From assembly GCF_019599145.1 (NCBI RefSeq), contig NZ_CP080647.1, forward strand, positions 372,001 to 436,000: 64,000 nucleotides of DNA, in the 5' to 3' direction. Shown here in pieces: positions 62,575 to 64,000 of the stretch (the first letter of the stretch is position 1; every line of letters begins with the position of its first letter). The notes beneath the pieces were generated by a model. It was not told the origin of the DNA and made no database searches. It saw only the letters and a list, made by a program, of their open reading frames with translations. This stretch comes from Streptomyces akebiae (GTDB lineage Bacteria; Actinomycetota; Actinomycetes; Streptomycetales; Streptomycetaceae). Made by a program: the position numbers and the translations under genes.

Positions 62575-63024
62575 TCAGATACGGCCGCCGGTGAGCCGGG
62601 TGATCGGGCCGTGGACGTGGCGGCCGGAGCGGCGGCCGACCGCGTAGGAGGCGGCGGTCAGGGCGGTCAGGCCGGCGCCCACTCCGGCGGCGACGAGCTT
62701 GCGGTGGGCGATGACGGTCATGGCCGTCTTCGCGCCGGCGGCCACCTGGCCGGAGGCCTGCACCACCGCCTGCCGTCCCGCCTCGACACCCTTCACGGCG
62801 CTGTGCACGGCGCTGTTCGCGCTGTCGGCGGCGCGGCCGGCCATGTCGGCCGCGTGTCCGGCCCCGGCCTTGGCGGACGACGTCGCGTCGTCCACCTTGA
62901 TCGCGGCCGTCTTCGCGGACGCGGTGGCCGGTGCCGTCGCCTTGGAGGTGGTCCGGCGGGCCTTGGCCGCGGCCGTCTCGGCGGACGCGGAGTTCTCATT
63001 CGGGTCTTTGTTCGGTCGAGTCAT
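62575..63024 (-). CDS. Ala-rich helical protein of unknown function
   Basis: The 149-residue protein begins with a low-complexity Ala/Thr/Lys-rich segment (KARRTTSKATAPATASAKTA), continues as a long amphipathic helix (AGHAADMAGRAADSANSAVH) and ends with a hydrophobic patch (VAAGVGAGLTALTAASYAVG) and a basic tail. It resembles phasin-like or stress-related helical proteins only in composition. Starts at 63045 (GTG, behind AGGTGAGG) or 63060 are also possible, adding 7 or 12 residues. Function unknown. Confidence 0.6.
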   Translation of the reverse strand: MTRPNKDPNENSASAETAAAKARRTTSKATAPATASAKTAAIKVDDATSSAKAGAGHAADMAGRAADSANSAVHSAVKGVEAGRQAVVQASGQVAAGAKTAMTVIAHRKLVAAGVGAGLTALTAASYAVGRRSGRHVHGPITRLTGGRI

Positions 63025-63109
63025 GGAAACCGCGTTGCCGTTCACCGCCGCGGCAAACACCTCACCTATGCCGGGGGCCGGCGCCTACGCCCTCTCCCCT
63101 GCCGTCCCG

Positions 63110-63176
63110 CGGCCGTTCCGCGGCCGTTCCGCGGCCCGTTGCGTGGCCATTCCCCGGCCGTTTCCCGGCCGTTTCC
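63110..63176. repeat. Six 11-base tandem repeat units
   Basis: Units CGGCCGTTCCG (63110, 63121), CGGCCCGTTGCG (63132, one extra base), TGGCCATTCCC (63144) and CGGCCGTTTCC (63155, 63166) follow head to tail. The period is close to one helical turn, so every unit faces the same side of the DNA. It lies between the divergent Ala-rich gene and the ferredoxin reductase gene. Confidence 0.75.
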
Positions 63177-63255
63177 CGGGCTCCCCCGCCGTCCGTCCAT
63201 TCCCTCGCGTGGCATAAGATCGCTTTATGAGGTCATAGACCCGACCCGCGTACCT

Positions 63256-63284
63256 GGTAAGGGTTGCCTTAGTTTAGGGTTGCC
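63256..63284. promoter_or_regulatory. Possible iron box upstream of the ferredoxin reductase gene
   Basis: TAAGG-GTTG-CCTTA (63258-63271) is a perfect inverted repeat, and GGTAAGGGTTGCC matches 10 of 13 positions of the GGTAAGGCTAACC core of DmdR/IdeR sites. AGGGTTGCC is also repeated directly (63260 and 63276). The start codon is 39 bases downstream. Confidence 0.35.
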
Positions 63285-63322
63285 GACGAGACGCTTTTCT
63301 TCCGCTCGAAGGGAACCTGAAC

Positions 63323-64000
63323 ATGCCCCGCCCTCTGCGGGTAGCCATTGTCGGAGCCGGACCCGCCGGGATCTACGCCGCCGACGCGCTGCTGAAGTCC
63401 GACGTCGCCACCGAGCCCGGTGTGTCCATCGACCTCTACGAGCGGATGCCCGCGCCGTTCGGACTGATCCGCTACGGCGTGGCCCCCGACCACCCCCGCA
63501 TCAAGGGCATCATCACGGCCCTGCACCAGGTGCTCGACAAGCCGCAGATCCGTCTCTTCGGCAACGTCGACTACCCGACGGACATCAACCTGGACGACCT
63601 GCGCGCGTTCTACGACGCCGTGATCTTCTCCACCGGCGCCACGGCCGACCGCGCGCTCGACATCCCCGGTATCGACCTCGACGGCTCCTACGGCGCGGCG
63701 GACTTCGTCTCCTGGTACGACGGACACCCGGACGTCCCGCGCACCTGGCCCCTTGAGGCCGAGAAGGTCGCCGTCCTCGGTGTCGGCAACGTGGCGCTCG
63801 ACGTCGCCCGTGTCCTCGCCAAGACCGCCGACGAGCTGCTGCCCACCGAGATCCCCGCCAACGTCTACGAGGGCCTGAAGGCCAACAAGGCGCTGGAGAT
63901 CCACGTGTTCGGCCGCCGCGGCCCGGCCCAGGCGAAGTTCTCCCCCATGGAGCTGCGGGAGCTGGACCACTCCCCCAACATCGAGGTCATCGTCGACCCC
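63323..64000 (+). CDS. FprA-type ferredoxin-NADP(+) reductase (3' end outside window)
   Basis: The 226 visible residues start MPRPLRVAIVGAGPAGIYAA, with the FAD-binding GxGxxG, then LYERMPAPFGLIRYGVAPDH, the FprA/adrenodoxin reductase signature, and a second Rossmann motif for NADP (VAVLGVGNVALDVARVLA). HVFGRRGPAQAKFSPMELRE near the cut is also family-typical. The enzyme passes electrons between NADPH and ferredoxin. GAAGGGA precedes the ATG. A candidate iron box and a tandem repeat lie upstream, so iron-dependent control is possible. The C-terminal half is not in the window. Confidence 0.9.
   Translation, partial: MPRPLRVAIVGAGPAGIYAADALLKSDVATEPGVSIDLYERMPAPFGLIRYGVAPDHPRIKGIITALHQVLDKPQIRLFGNVDYPTDINLDDLRAFYDAVIFSTGATADRALDIPGIDLDGSYGAADFVSWYDGHPDVPRTWPLEAEKVAVLGVGNVALDVARVLAKTADELLPTEIPANVYEGLKANKALEIHVFGRRGPAQAKFSPMELRELDHSPNIEVIVDP

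Overview
The window is high-GC actinobacterial DNA that reads as a Streptomyces chromosome segment. Coding density is high, third positions are strongly G/C, GTG and TTG starts are common, and several genes look leaderless. Two genes carry the rare TTA leucine codon, one start lies behind a perfect CebR box, and families typical of Streptomyces (DUF6461, DUF574-type methyltransferase, SpoIIE phosphatases, PucR, LuxR/NB-ARC) are present. I saw no rRNA or tRNA genes, CRISPR array, IS element or prophage.

Layout. 1-2645: secreted sugar-degradation pair (end of a GH42 beta-galactosidase, then a secreted GH93/BNR-like glycosidase with a ricin-type lectin tail). 2696-7549: DUF6461 protein, HAD hydrolase with a Xre/DUF2975 pair, alpha/beta hydrolase, PlsC-type acyltransferase, LysR regulator. 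7639-10524: ABC-F remnant, alpha-carbonic anhydrase, ComB-type phosphatase and two decayed hydrolase remnants. 10606-12737: a T4-like RNA repair cassette (Rnl1-type RNA ligase plus a kinase-phosphatase end-healing enzyme), followed by a DEAD-box helicase with a strong 5'-UTR hairpin. 14322-18734: giant LuxR/NB-ARC regulator, PPOX protein, DUF1801 protein. 18822-20858: CebR box and a tandem-duplicated SGNH esterase. 20978-28011: VOC protein, acyl-CoA ligase divergent from PucR, SpoIIE phosphatase with a possible leader peptide, MFS transporter. 28101-31091: FAD oxidoreductase, membrane desaturase and TetR in one operon with a strong candidate operator over its start codon. 31235-36755: lipoprotein and two Ser/Thr kinases fused to solute-binding-protein sensor domains. 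36829-43251: divergent HemC, GNAT, frameshifted 3-hydroxyisobutyryl-CoA hydrolase, two methyltransferases, a HEAT-like protein with a TTA codon. 43449-48567: M4 protease, MMPL exporter with a TTA codon, cupin. 48688-58058: envelope proteins (one a probable sortase substrate), a histidine-kinase remnant and a second SpoIIE phosphatase. 58160-64000: Gfo/Idh/MocA oxidoreductase, membrane protein, alpha/beta hydrolase, decayed DUF1152 gene, aldo/keto reductase, Ala-rich protein, and the start of a ferredoxin-NADP reductase.

Themes. The most system-like candidates are the RNA repair cassette, the kinase/sensor operon whose membrane segments carry twin-arginine motifs, and the self-regulated oxidoreductase-desaturase-TetR operon. 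At least six remnants or frameshifted genes (ABC-F, serine hydrolase, alpha/beta hydrolase, histidine kinase, HIBCH, DUF1152) show ongoing gene decay. No similarity search was run; functional names rest on recognised motifs and family knowledge.
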